Counted from the first letter of the stretch, positions 7,113 through 14,655 are shown. The stretch: DNA of 16,766 bases from Halothece sp964463655 (GCA_964463655.1 CAYXDG010000070.1:1-16766), one strand, 5' to 3'. Numbers and translations: made by a program. The notes: generated by a model not told the origin, from the sequence alone.

Positions 7113-7136
7113 CAAGTAGGGTAGGCATTGCCCACC
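7113..7136. repeat. Dispersed 24-bp palindromic repeat, copy 2
   Basis: This is the inverse of 625-648 with one mismatch in the palindromic core (GGTAGGCATTGCCCACC, 7120-7136). Unlike copy 1 it lies between divergent genes, upstream of both the DUF3531 gene and the Rieske oxygenase gene. The change spoils one base pair of the stem. Confidence 0.75.
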
Positions 7137-7241
7137 AGAAAACCACTTCATACTTATTACTGTAACTTGATTTTCATAAAATAGTATTAATAAATTATCT
7201 CTTTCAAGTAGAATTATCTTACAGTTAAACTTGACATTTGT

Positions 7242-8273
7242 ATGAAAACTTCTTCCCCCTCCCTTCGTCAACTGGGAATAAACTTTAATCACTGGTATGT
7301 AGTCGCTAGAAGCAACGAAATTAATGCACAGCCTCACGGAATTACTCTCTGGAAACAGCCCATTGTCCTCTATCGTCAGAGTAATGGACAAGTGTGCGCT
7401 CTAGAAGACCGTTGTCCTCATCGCTTTGTGAAACTGAGCGCAGGGAAAGTGAAAGGAAACAGTCTAGAATGTGCTTATCATGGTTGGCAGTTTAACGCTG
7501 AAGGAAACTGTATTTCCGTACCTTATTTAACGGAAAAACAAAAGTTACCCCCCTGTCAATTACAGTGCTATCCTGTTAAAGAAGCAGATGGTTTTATTTG
7601 GATATTTTTAGGCAATGAATCTGAAAAAGTCCCCCGTTTTCAAATGCCAGAATGGGATCATATTAACTATATTGCCACAGTTTCTCTGATTGAAACAAAC
7701 GCCCATTATTCCTATCTAATTGAAAATTTAATGGATATGTATCATGGGCATTTACATGAAGATTGGCAAGCGTGGACAGATGCTAAATTAGAAAAGATTG
7801 AGGAAGATGAGTATCAAGTTCATGGCTATTATCAAGCGCAAAGTTATTATAAAATAGACAAAATCTGGTCAATCTCCCAACTATTTTTTCCTAGTTTAAG
7901 ACAACTCCATCCCGAACCATTAACAGTAAGTTATATTTATCCTCATTGGGTTTCTACGCTAGGGAAAGACTTCAAAATCTACTGTTTATTTTCCCCTATT
8001 GATGAAACTGCCACTCGCGCTTATTTGATTCACTTTACCTCTTTAAATGCCTTTTGGCGACTCCATAAACTCCCAGTTTGGTTTCGTCATCGTCTGAAAA
8101 ATTCACTGTTTGGATCAGCCCAAAAATTATTAGATGGTTTAGTTGAGCAAGATGTTAAAATGATAGAACAAGAACAACAAGTCTTTTTAGAAAATCCAGA
8201 CAAACGAGGGTATGAATTAAATCCTGTGTTAGGCAGTGTTCAACGCTTAATTCGTAAACAAGCATCCGATTAA
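7242..8273 (+). CDS. Rieske [2Fe-2S] non-heme iron oxygenase, alpha-subunit type
   Basis: This 343-residue cytoplasmic oxygenase probably hydroxylates or dealkylates a ring-type substrate with O2 and electrons from a partner reductase not seen here. The N-terminal Rieske domain has C58-P-H60 and C77-A-Y-H80-G-W, 16 residues apart, which is normal for a [2Fe-2S] site. The C-terminal catalytic domain has the iron-site segment ENLMDMYHGHLHEDW: E161, N162, D165, H168, H170, H172. The usual spacing is D-x2-H-x4-H; here the second histidine is one residue early (H-x3-H), which is unusual. The overall size and single-subunit look recall the PaO/VanA-like group. ATG 7242 has no clear ribosome binding site. 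The next gene, a methyltransferase, follows after 44 bp in the same direction. The substrate is unknown. Confidence 0.88.
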   Translation: MKTSSPSLRQLGINFNHWYVVARSNEINAQPHGITLWKQPIVLYRQSNGQVCALEDRCPHRFVKLSAGKVKGNSLECAYHGWQFNAEGNCISVPYLTEKQKLPPCQLQCYPVKEADGFIWIFLGNESEKVPRFQMPEWDHINYIATVSLIETNAHYSYLIENLMDMYHGHLHEDWQAWTDAKLEKIEEDEYQVHGYYQAQSYYKIDKIWSISQLFFPSLRQLHPEPLTVSYIYPHWVSTLGKDFKIYCLFSPIDETATRAYLIHFTSLNAFWRLHKLPVWFRHRLKNSLFGSAQKLLDGLVEQDVKMIEQEQQVFLENPDKRGYELNPVLGSVQRLIRKQASD

Positions 8274-8317
8274 TGATGTCTTGTGTCGGTGATTCTTAAC
8301 TTGCAAAAGGAGAATAA

Positions 8318-8944
8318 ATGATGGGAACAATTCTACGCAAATGGAGTTATCAATATCAATGGTTGTATGATGCGATCGCGCAACTTTCAGCATTAACGGT
8401 GGGGGGAGAATCCCGCTTCCGTCAACTCGCGCTCAAAGGACTTTCTCTTAACAAAAACACTCACATTTTAGACCTCTGTTGTGGTGCAGGACAAACAACA
8501 CAATTTCTAGTGAAATATTCCGATCATATAACAGGGTTAGATGCGTCTCCTCTTGCCTTAAAAAGAGCAAAAAAACGAGCGCCAGCAGCCACTTATGTAG
8601 AAGGATTAGCAGAAGAATTACCCTTTTCCGATGGCAGTTTCGATCTCGTACAAACCAGCGTAGCACTCCATGAAATGAAACCCGACCAATTAAACCAAAT
8701 TCTTCAAGAAGTTTACCGCGTTCTCAAACCTGATGGTATCTTTGCTTGTATCGATTTACATCAACCGCACAATCCCATTTTTCTACCAGGAATTAACTTA
8801 TTTATGGCGTTATTTGAAACCGAAACCGCATGGCAATTTGTGAAAATTAACTTACCTGAAAAATTGAGCGCGATCGGGTTTCAAGATTGTCAGCAAACCT
8901 TTTATGCTGGGGGAAGTTTACAAGTCGTGCAAGGGAAGAAATAA
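8318..8944 (+). CDS. Class I SAM-dependent methyltransferase (UbiE-like)
   Basis: This 208-residue soluble methyltransferase has an unassigned substrate. ATG 8318 is supported by AAAAGGAG (8305-8312), 5 bases ahead; the adjacent ATG at 8321 (spacing 8) would serve equally well. The SAM-binding fold is clear: motif I ILDLCCGAGQTT (50-61), an acidic end to strand 2 (TGLDASPLALKRAKKRA), motif II with LPFSDGSFDLVQT, and LKPDG after strand 5. The core resembles UbiE/COQ5-type methyltransferases. It is much shorter than the membrane-anchored cyanobacterial MPBQ methyltransferase (about 318 residues) and I see no anchor, so I do not call it that. It follows the Rieske gene by 44 bp and precedes the tocopherol genes by 112 bp, suggesting a linked function. 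Confidence 0.85.
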   Translation: MMGTILRKWSYQYQWLYDAIAQLSALTVGGESRFRQLALKGLSLNKNTHILDLCCGAGQTTQFLVKYSDHITGLDASPLALKRAKKRAPAATYVEGLAEELPFSDGSFDLVQTSVALHEMKPDQLNQILQEVYRVLKPDGIFACIDLHQPHNPIFLPGINLFMALFETETAWQFVKINLPEKLSAIGFQDCQQTFYAGGSLQVVQGKK

Positions 8945-9056
8945 TTGAGAACGTCAGCAGAATAAAAAACAGTAACTTTATTAAACTCTGTTTGATCCAG
9001 CTTACTGGCAAATTCATGATACAATTATTAGGGATTAGTCATTATCAATTATTGAA

Positions 9057-9926
9057 ATGTCCCGCAACCTAGAAAAAGAAATCAAAGACTTTTATGACGC
9101 ATCCAGTTCCCTCTGGGAAAATATCTGGGGAGAACATATGCACCACGGCTATTATGGTCGCAGTGGAACGAATAAAGTTCCTCGCCGACAAGCACAAATT
9201 GATATTATTAAAGAATTATTGCGTTGGGGAAACCTTGATGAAACGGCAACGCCTCCGCAAACTATTTTAGATGTGGGTTGTGGGATTGGTGGGAGTACCC
9301 TCTATTTAGCCCAAAAATTTAACGCTACAGCAGCAGGAGTGACGCTTTCTCCTAAACAAGCAAAACGGGCGCAAGAACGTGCTGTAGAAGCAAATTTAGG
9401 GGATAGCGTTCAATTTCAAGTGGCTAACGCCTTAGACCTCCCGTTTGCCGATCGCAGCTTTGATTTAATATGGTCATTGGAAAGTGGCGAACATTTCCCA
9501 GACAAAGCCAAGTTTCTCCAAGAAGCGTATCGGGTTTTGAAGCCAGGGGGAATGCTGCTGATGGCGACTTGGTGTCACCGTCCCACTAATTCTCTCGCAG
9601 GGGAATTAACCGCCGATGAAAAGCAACATTTAGCCGAGATTTATCGGGTGTATTGCTTACCCTACGTCATTTCTTTACCAGAGTACCGCGCGATCGCGCA
9701 AGAAGTGGGTTTCCAGAATATTCAATGCGATGATTGGTCGCAAGCTGTTGATCCATTTTGGCAAATTGTCATCGCTTCGGCTTTCACCCCCCAAGCCATC
9801 ATGGGATTAGTGGAAAGCGGTTGGAAAACGATCGAGGCTGCTTTATCTTTAGGGTTAATGAGTCGTGGGTATCGTCGCGGTTTAATTCGCTTTGGTGTCT
9901 TAAAAGGAAACAAAAAAGATGAATAA
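9057..9926 (+). CDS. Gamma-tocopherol C-methyltransferase
   Basis: This enzyme transfers a methyl group from SAM to the ring of gamma- or delta-tocopherol, the last step to alpha- or beta-tocopherol. The 289 residues have the hallmarks of the VTE4/slr0089 group. The N-terminus reads KDFYDASSSLWENIWGEHMHHGYYG, followed by RRQAQIDIIKELL. SAM motif I is DVGCGIGGS (72-80). Further on are VANALDLPFADRSFDLIWSLESGEH and LKPGGMLLMATWCHRP. These match the gamma-TMT type better than the MPBQ methyltransferase type. The protein starts directly at the catalytic domain, with no signal or anchor segment before it, unlike longer relatives. ATG 9057 has no strong ribosome binding site. Its 3' end overlaps the phytyltransferase gene by 8 bp, so the two are likely coupled. 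Confidence 0.92.
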   Translation: MSRNLEKEIKDFYDASSSLWENIWGEHMHHGYYGRSGTNKVPRRQAQIDIIKELLRWGNLDETATPPQTILDVGCGIGGSTLYLAQKFNATAAGVTLSPKQAKRAQERAVEANLGDSVQFQVANALDLPFADRSFDLIWSLESGEHFPDKAKFLQEAYRVLKPGGMLLMATWCHRPTNSLAGELTADEKQHLAEIYRVYCLPYVISLPEYRAIAQEVGFQNIQCDDWSQAVDPFWQIVIASAFTPQAIMGLVESGWKTIEAALSLGLMSRGYRRGLIRFGVLKGNKKDE

Positions 9927-10851
9927 TTATCCAGTCTCACTTGTCAATTATCAAGTCTTGAATAGCTTTTGGAAATTCTCTCGTCCCCATACCGTCATCG
10001 GGACAACTTTAAGCGTTTTCTCCTTATATTTTATCGCCATTGCGATTAATAATCTTTCTCCGACAGGAACGAATTTAATCCCCTTGATTTTAGCTTGGAT
10101 TGCTTGTTTATGCGGGAATGTTTACATTGTCGGTTTAAATCAATTAGAAGACATCGCGATCGATAAAATTAATAAGCCGACATTACCCGTCGCAGCAGGA
10201 GAATTTTCCGAAAGACAAGCACAATGGCTTGTGGGAATCACAGGAAGTTTGGCGATTCTTCTCAGTGTCATTTCAGGTCAATGGTTACTCTTGACGATCG
10301 GGGTTAGTTTAGCCATTGGAACCGCTTATTCTTTACCCCCCATTCGCTTAAAGCGCTTTCCCTTTTGGGCTGCTTTATGTATTTTTACAGTGCGGGGCGT
10401 AATTGTCAATTTAGGGCTGTTTTTACACTTCCGTCAAACCTTGACCCAAGACATTTTTGTTCCTCCTGCAATTTGGGCATTAACACTATTTATTTTAGTC
10501 TTTACCATCGCGATCGCGATCTTTAAAGATGTCCCCGATTTAGAAGGAGACAAACAATATAACATTACGACTTTTACTCTCTTGCTAGGAAAACCGACAA
10601 TCTTAAATATCACTCGGATGATTCTCAGCCTATGCTATCTTGGGATGACGGTGGCGGCAGTTTTTGGGTTATCCGATGTCAATCCTATCTTTGTGGGGAT
10701 GACTCATAGCGGATTATTCTTGCTATTGTGGTGGCGTAGTCAGACCGTAGATTTAGAAAATAAAGGCGCGATCGCGCAGTTTTATCAATTTATCTGGAAG
10801 TTATTTTACCTCGAATATTTGTTGTTTCCGATCGCTTGTTTTTTAGCCTAA
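9919..10851 (+). CDS. hpt: Homogentisate phytyltransferase
   Basis: This membrane prenyltransferase joins homogentisate and phytyl diphosphate to give 2-methyl-6-phytylbenzoquinol, the committed step of tocopherol synthesis. The 310 residues form a UbiA-type protein with about eight or nine hydrophobic helices. The first Asp-rich motif is NQLEDIAIDKINKP (74-87) and the second is KDVPDLEGD (203-211), both needed for Mg-diphosphate binding. WKFSRPHTVIGTTLS at the N-terminus is typical of the slr1736/VTE2 group. ATG 9919 lies inside the end of the methyltransferase gene (8-bp overlap) with AAGGA about 11 bases ahead. Here the gene sits beside gamma-TMT; no tocopherol cyclase is in the window. 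A role with other prenyl diphosphates is less likely. Confidence 0.93.
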   Translation: MNNYPVSLVNYQVLNSFWKFSRPHTVIGTTLSVFSLYFIAIAINNLSPTGTNLIPLILAWIACLCGNVYIVGLNQLEDIAIDKINKPTLPVAAGEFSERQAQWLVGITGSLAILLSVISGQWLLLTIGVSLAIGTAYSLPPIRLKRFPFWAALCIFTVRGVIVNLGLFLHFRQTLTQDIFVPPAIWALTLFILVFTIAIAIFKDVPDLEGDKQYNITTFTLLLGKPTILNITRMILSLCYLGMTVAAVFGLSDVNPIFVGMTHSGLFLLLWWRSQTVDLENKGAIAQFYQFIWKLFYLEYLLFPIACFLA

Positions 10852-10852
10852 A

Positions 10853-11437
10853 ATGTCAGAACTAGAACTTAGTCCAAATACCCTCAAAATTATCGCTTTA
10901 GTGACCGTCGCGGTTATTCTTCTCGGAGTCGGGTTTACCCTCTTACGAAGTTACCTTCGCTCTAGACAATTTGAAAAAGCCTGTCAACTCTACGAAGATG
11001 AAAAATATGGAGAAGCAATTCCCATTTTTCAAAAAATTATAGAACGCCAAAAAAGTAACGACTTGGCGCAAATATACTTAGGACAATGTTTTGTCGGACA
11101 AGGAAACTTAATTGAAGCCATTTCTACCTTTGAAACCTTAACCAAAAACTCTCCCAAAAATATAGATGGATACATGGGATTAGGAAAAGTATATATGCAG
11201 CAAGGAAAAATAGATAGCGCGATCGCGCAATTTGAACAAGCTGCAAAAATTAAGCCGAATAAATTCGCTGAACCCCATCGCGTGTTAGGATTAGCTCTAA
11301 AGGAAAAAGGAGAAAATAAAGCCGCATTAGCTTCTCTAGAGAAAGCGAAAAAACTGTATTCTAGTCAAAAAGCCTATCCAATGGTCGAAGCAATTGATGA
11401 AGAAATTGATACCATTACTGAACAAAGTAAAAAATAG
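10853..11437 (+). CDS. Membrane-anchored TPR protein
   Basis: This 194-residue protein has one N-terminal membrane helix (about 11-32, LKIIALVTVAVILLGVGFTLL) and then tetratricopeptide repeats. Four units can be read: about 36-66 (FEKACQLYEDEKYGEAIPIF), 67-102 (AQIYLGQCFVGQGNLIEAIS), 103-136 (GYMGLGKVYMQQGKIDSAIA) and 137-168 (HRVLGLALKEKGENKAALAS). TPRs bind partner proteins, so a scaffold or assembly role at a membrane is likely, but no specific function can be given. The ATG is only one base after the hpt stop codon, and no separate Shine-Dalgarno sequence is evident apart from the end of hpt. Translational coupling to hpt is therefore probable. The short N-terminus before the helix suggests the repeats face the cytoplasm, though topology is inferred. 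Confidence 0.85.
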   Translation: MSELELSPNTLKIIALVTVAVILLGVGFTLLRSYLRSRQFEKACQLYEDEKYGEAIPIFQKIIERQKSNDLAQIYLGQCFVGQGNLIEAISTFETLTKNSPKNIDGYMGLGKVYMQQGKIDSAIAQFEQAAKIKPNKFAEPHRVLGLALKEKGENKAALASLEKAKKLYSSQKAYPMVEAIDEEIDTITEQSKK

Positions 11438-11454
11438 TTCACTTGGGGAAAAAG

Positions 11455-12084
11455 ATGTGCTTATCTCGGAAACCCAAACTCTTCTCAATAACCGCATTAT
11501 TACTTTGGTTTACTTTAACAGGATGCGCCAATAACCCTACCACAATTCAAAATTCAGCAACCAAACAGACGAATGCTGAAGCCAAGCTCTGGTCACAACT
11601 CCAGCAAGCTAAAACTCATTATTTTGTCCTGATGCGCCACAGCTTAGCCCCTGGAACAGGTGATCCTGCTAACTTTGAACTGGGAGACTGTTCAACCCAG
11701 CGAAACCTTTCAGAAGCAGGAAGAAACCAAGCGAGACGGACAGGGGAAGCATTTAAGGAAAGAAATATTCAAGTTAAGGAAGTATTATCGAGTCAGTGGT
11801 GTCGTTGTTTAGATACTGCTAAACTGATGGATTTAGGGACAGTAAAACCATTTTCTCCCCTTAACTCATTCTTTCGCGATCGATCAACTCAGACCGAACA
11901 AACCACCCAAGTGCGAGACTTTATTCTTGAACAAAAAAACATCCCAGGCGTTACAATTATGGTAACTCATTTTGTCAACATCTCAGCCTTAACAAGAAGC
12001 GGTGTTTCCTCTGGGGAATTGGTCATCATAAAAGTAGATCAACGAGATCAGCTTGAAGTTGTCGGTCGCATTGATCCCTTATAA
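11455..12084 (+). CDS. Histidine phosphatase family lipoprotein
   Basis: This is a 209-residue exported lipoprotein with a phosphoglycerate mutase/SixA-like domain. ATG 11455 follows GGGGA (11445-11449) closely; a TTG four codons earlier is less likely. Residues 1-24 are a lipoprotein signal, with a basic start (MCLSRKPK), a hydrophobic core and LTGC, so Cys24 should carry lipid. The catalytic phosphohistidine motif is LMRHS (R61, H62). SSQWCRC includes R117, and VTH (H172) gives the second histidine. The acidic stretch GDCSTQRNLSEAGRNQ is typical of periplasmic members. It therefore probably removes phosphate from an unknown periplasmic substrate. It follows the TPR gene by 17 bp and its stop overlaps the convergent glycosyltransferase stop. 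Confidence 0.86.
   Translation: MCLSRKPKLFSITALLLWFTLTGCANNPTTIQNSATKQTNAEAKLWSQLQQAKTHYFVLMRHSLAPGTGDPANFELGDCSTQRNLSEAGRNQARRTGEAFKERNIQVKEVLSSQWCRCLDTAKLMDLGTVKPFSPLNSFFRDRSTQTEQTTQVRDFILEQKNIPGVTIMVTHFVNISALTRSGVSSGELVIIKVDQRDQLEVVGRIDPL
12079..12084. other. Overlapping convergent stop codons
   Basis: TTATAA is read as TAA on both strands (12082-12084 for the phosphatase gene, 12079-12081 for the glycosyltransferase gene). The two genes therefore share 6 bp at their ends, with no room for a terminator between them. Confidence 0.95.
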
Positions 12085-13062
12085 AATCTTAGGCTTAAGC
12101 ATCTTTCGCGCAACCGATAGTACCTGTTTCCACTGCTTTAAACTGGTTAAAAACCCAACATCAACTTCACTTTCATGTTGAGCAGCAGTCTTTTGGAAAA
12201 CCTCGATCCAATTCAAAACAGTGTCTAAATAAAAATAGGGAGAATACTTTAAAGACTTTTGCAAAACCTCACCCATTTCATCAAAATGATCAGTGTAGTA
12301 TAAACGCCAAGCAATCCAAACTAAAGTATGATATAAATAAACATTTTTCTGCTGTTTAATGGCTAAAGGTAAATCATTTCTCTTAAAAAACTTTTGACGA
12401 ACTTCCCAACATTCTTGAGCTTGAATTAATGTATTTAAAGAATCATTTGTCTGATGTTGACGATAACAGGTTGTCACTTGGCGTAGCCATGCGGTCTGGC
12501 AACCCATCAGGGCTAAGCGCTGAACTAAATCAACATCGCAGGCTTGTTTAAATCTTGTGTCTAAAATGCCCACCCGATCGAGCCATTCACGCTGAAACAT
12601 CATCGCACTAAATAAAACAGGCATCCGTTGCAGCCATTCATGTAAATCTAGCAGAGGGGAATCGTGCCAAGGCTCAATATCAGTTAGCGACTCTCCCCAC
12701 TGATTAACCCGTCGCCAGCCACTATGCACGATTCCCGCCGTTGGTTGTTGCTGAAACACTTCCACCTGCAAAGCTAGTTTTTGAGGGAATAAAATATCAT
12801 CATGATCTAAAAAATTAATCCATTTTCCCCTTGCCATTTTTAGCCCAACATTACGGGCCGCTGCGACACCTTGATTGTCTTGATAATAGTAACGAATGCG
12901 ATCGAGATAAGGCTTTAAAACCTGAACCGTTTGATCCGTTGACCCATCATCAATGACAATAATTTCGCGATCGCTGTAACTTTGTCTGAGAACACTTTCC
13001 ACAGTCTGGCAAATGTACCGACTGCCATTATAAGTTGGGATGATAACACTAACAGATACCAT
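12079..13062 (-). CDS. Glycosyltransferase family 2
   Basis: This 327-residue protein is an inverting GT-A fold glycosyltransferase using a nucleotide sugar. The N-terminal domain has VSVIIPTYNGSRYI, then IDDGSTD (37-43), GVAAARNVGLKMARG and DHDD (86-89), which holds the metal-binding Asp motif. Around 165-185, LDTRFKQACDVDLVQRL follows the acceptor-side pattern where a catalytic acid is expected. The last 120 residues are helical, with many aromatics and no membrane span. Such enzymes make lipopolysaccharide O-chains, capsule or other surface glycans. The acceptor is unknown. ATG 13062 has no clear ribosome binding site. It is divergent from ictB (103 bp) and stop-to-stop overlapped with the phosphatase gene. 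Confidence 0.9.
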   Translation of the reverse strand: MVSVSVIIPTYNGSRYICQTVESVLRQSYSDREIIVIDDGSTDQTVQVLKPYLDRIRYYYQDNQGVAAARNVGLKMARGKWINFLDHDDILFPQKLALQVEVFQQQPTAGIVHSGWRRVNQWGESLTDIEPWHDSPLLDLHEWLQRMPVLFSAMMFQREWLDRVGILDTRFKQACDVDLVQRLALMGCQTAWLRQVTTCYRQHQTNDSLNTLIQAQECWEVRQKFFKRNDLPLAIKQQKNVYLYHTLVWIAWRLYYTDHFDEMGEVLQKSLKYSPYFYLDTVLNWIEVFQKTAAQHESEVDVGFLTSLKQWKQVLSVARKMLKPKIL

Positions 13063-13068
13063 AGGAAC

Positions 13069-13096
13069 AATTCATTATTAATCATTAACAATTCGT
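13069..13096. repeat. Degenerate heptamer tandem repeat, locus C
   Basis: Four 7-bp units are visible: AATTCAT, TATTAAT, CATTAAC, AATTCGT. AATTCAT and TATTAAT are also units of the 2629-2656 locus. They lie in the leader region between the divergent glycosyltransferase and ictB genes. A weaker pair (ACTGAAC, AACGAAC) appears just before the ictB start. Confidence 0.6.
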
Positions 13097-13165
13097 TCAT
13101 GGTCCACCCTTCACCGTAAAATAGTTTATGGTTTATTGATCAATGTTTTACTGAACAACGAACGC

Positions 13166-14506
13166 ATGACTAATCATATATCTTCATGGCGGGGAGGAAG
13201 TTTTCTTTATCGACTTGTGGGGTTATTCTCTCCTTGGCGCGAAGGAAGTTATCTCTTGCAATGGGCCGAACCAATTGGTATGGTTATCATTGCCTCAATA
13301 TTAACTTTAGCACCCTTTGTCTCTTCTACCCTAGTTGGGGTCTTACTCATTGCAGGTGCTGGATATTGGACAATTTTAACCCTCTCAGACAAGAATATCA
13401 TTGCTTTGACCCCCATTCATTTAGGAGTGTTATTATATTGGGGAGTTGCCACGATCGCAGTTGCCTTTTCTCCCGTCCAAGCAGCAGCGTTTTCAGGATG
13501 GATTAAATTAACCCTTTATCTGTTATGGTTTGCTTTATCAGCGCGAGTGTTAAGGTCGCCTTCTCTTCGTAATTGGACGATCGCAGTTTATCTTTTAATT
13601 TCTCTGATTATTAGTGTTTATGGCATTCGTCAAGAGATTTTTGGCGTTGAACAACTCGCCACTTGGAATGACCCTGAATCAGAGTTAGCCGAAGCCACTC
13701 GCGCCTATAGTTATTTAGGTAATCCTAACTTATTGGCTGGCTATTTAATCAGCGCCATAGCCCTTTCAATTTCAGCACTTTGGGTCTGGCAAACTTGGCT
13801 CCAAAAAGGCGTTGCTTTCACCGCTTTACTGACCAATACTTATTGTTTATATGCCACAGATTCACGAGGGGGATGGATCGCATTAGTGGGCTTATTAACC
13901 ATTTATTTTCTACTGCTTTATGTCTGGTATCGAGACAGTTTACCTAGGTTTTGGCGCATCTGGTTACTTCCCTTAGTGTTCGCCTTTTTTGCAGGATTCT
14001 TGTTAGCTGCAATTACATTTGTTGAACCGTTACGCTTACGAATTATGACCATTTTTGCAGGACGAGAAGACAGTAGCAATAACTTTCGGATGACCGTTTG
14101 GGCGGCTGTTTTTGAAATGATCCGCGATCGCCCTTGGCTGGGAATTGGCTCTGGCAATGAAGCCTTTAAACAAGTGTATCCTCTCTATCAACGCCCCAAT
14201 TATACTGCTTTAAGTGCCTATTCTATCTATCTGGAAATCTTAGTTGAAATGGGTATCATTGGCTTTACGGCTTTCCTTGGATTTTTAGGGACAATTGTTT
14301 ATCATGGTTGGCAAAAACTCACCCGTTTGAGACAATTAAAAGCCAGAGAAGGGTTTTGGGTGATTGGCGCGATCGCAGCAATGGCTGGAATGTTAACTCA
14401 TGGCTTAGTGGATACCGTTTGGTATCGTCCTGAAATTAGTACCTTATGGTGGTTAATGGTCGCTATGGTTGCTAGTTATTATCCGCAATTATCTGAGGAA
14501 AATTAA
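13166..14506 (+). CDS. ictB: IctB-type putative inorganic carbon / O-antigen ligase-like membrane protein
   Basis: This is a 446-residue polytopic membrane protein with about ten hydrophobic segments, close to the 467 residues of Synechococcus IctB. I chose ATG 13166 because the protein then begins MTNHISSWRGGSFLYRLVGL, like known IctB; a TTG ten codons upstream lies in repeat-like DNA. Motifs recalling IctB are AYSYLGNPNLLAGYL (180-194), SRGGW (233-237), GREDSSNNFR (299-308) and RPWLGIGSGN (322-331). The family belongs to the O-antigen ligase (Wzy/WaaL) superfamily. IctB was named for inorganic carbon accumulation, but a glycan-related role has not been ruled out, and the divergent glycosyltransferase would fit that reading. 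NblS follows 149 bp downstream. Confidence 0.9.
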   Translation: MTNHISSWRGGSFLYRLVGLFSPWREGSYLLQWAEPIGMVIIASILTLAPFVSSTLVGVLLIAGAGYWTILTLSDKNIIALTPIHLGVLLYWGVATIAVAFSPVQAAAFSGWIKLTLYLLWFALSARVLRSPSLRNWTIAVYLLISLIISVYGIRQEIFGVEQLATWNDPESELAEATRAYSYLGNPNLLAGYLISAIALSISALWVWQTWLQKGVAFTALLTNTYCLYATDSRGGWIALVGLLTIYFLLLYVWYRDSLPRFWRIWLLPLVFAFFAGFLLAAITFVEPLRLRIMTIFAGREDSSNNFRMTVWAAVFEMIRDRPWLGIGSGNEAFKQVYPLYQRPNYTALSAYSIYLEILVEMGIIGFTAFLGFLGTIVYHGWQKLTRLRQLKAREGFWVIGAIAAMAGMLTHGLVDTVWYRPEISTLWWLMVAMVASYYPQLSEEN

Positions 14507-14655
14507 AGCTCGATCGCCGTCTCGAACCATTGACACTCCTGCAACAGCCTGAATCATTGGTCAGTTAAATCTTTGAGATCATTAAGCAAAAAAAAGAAAT
14601 ATGCGAAAATAGAGATGTCAGTCTAGTCGCGATCGCGCATAAAGGTGTTAGCCCC

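Noticed and set aside
7167..7196. Promoter-like TTGATT and TAAATT (18-base spacing) ahead of the Rieske gene
   Set aside because: The region is very AT-rich and such matches are expected by chance; no transcription start evidence is available.
8318..8944. MPBQ/MSBQ methyltransferase assignment for the first methyltransferase
   Set aside because: It is about 110 residues shorter than the cyanobacterial enzyme and lacks the membrane anchor; only a general UbiE-like fold can be supported.
8992..9025. Promoter ahead of gamma-tocopherol methyltransferase (TTGATC with CATGAT or TACAAT)
   Set aside because: The better -10 (TACAAT) is 22 bases away, and the one at 17 bases matches poorly; left as undecided.
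753..14636. Many GCGATCGC octamers as a possible regulatory signal
   Set aside because: These are HIP1 sites, common throughout many cyanobacterial genomes; they mark the lineage rather than a local function.
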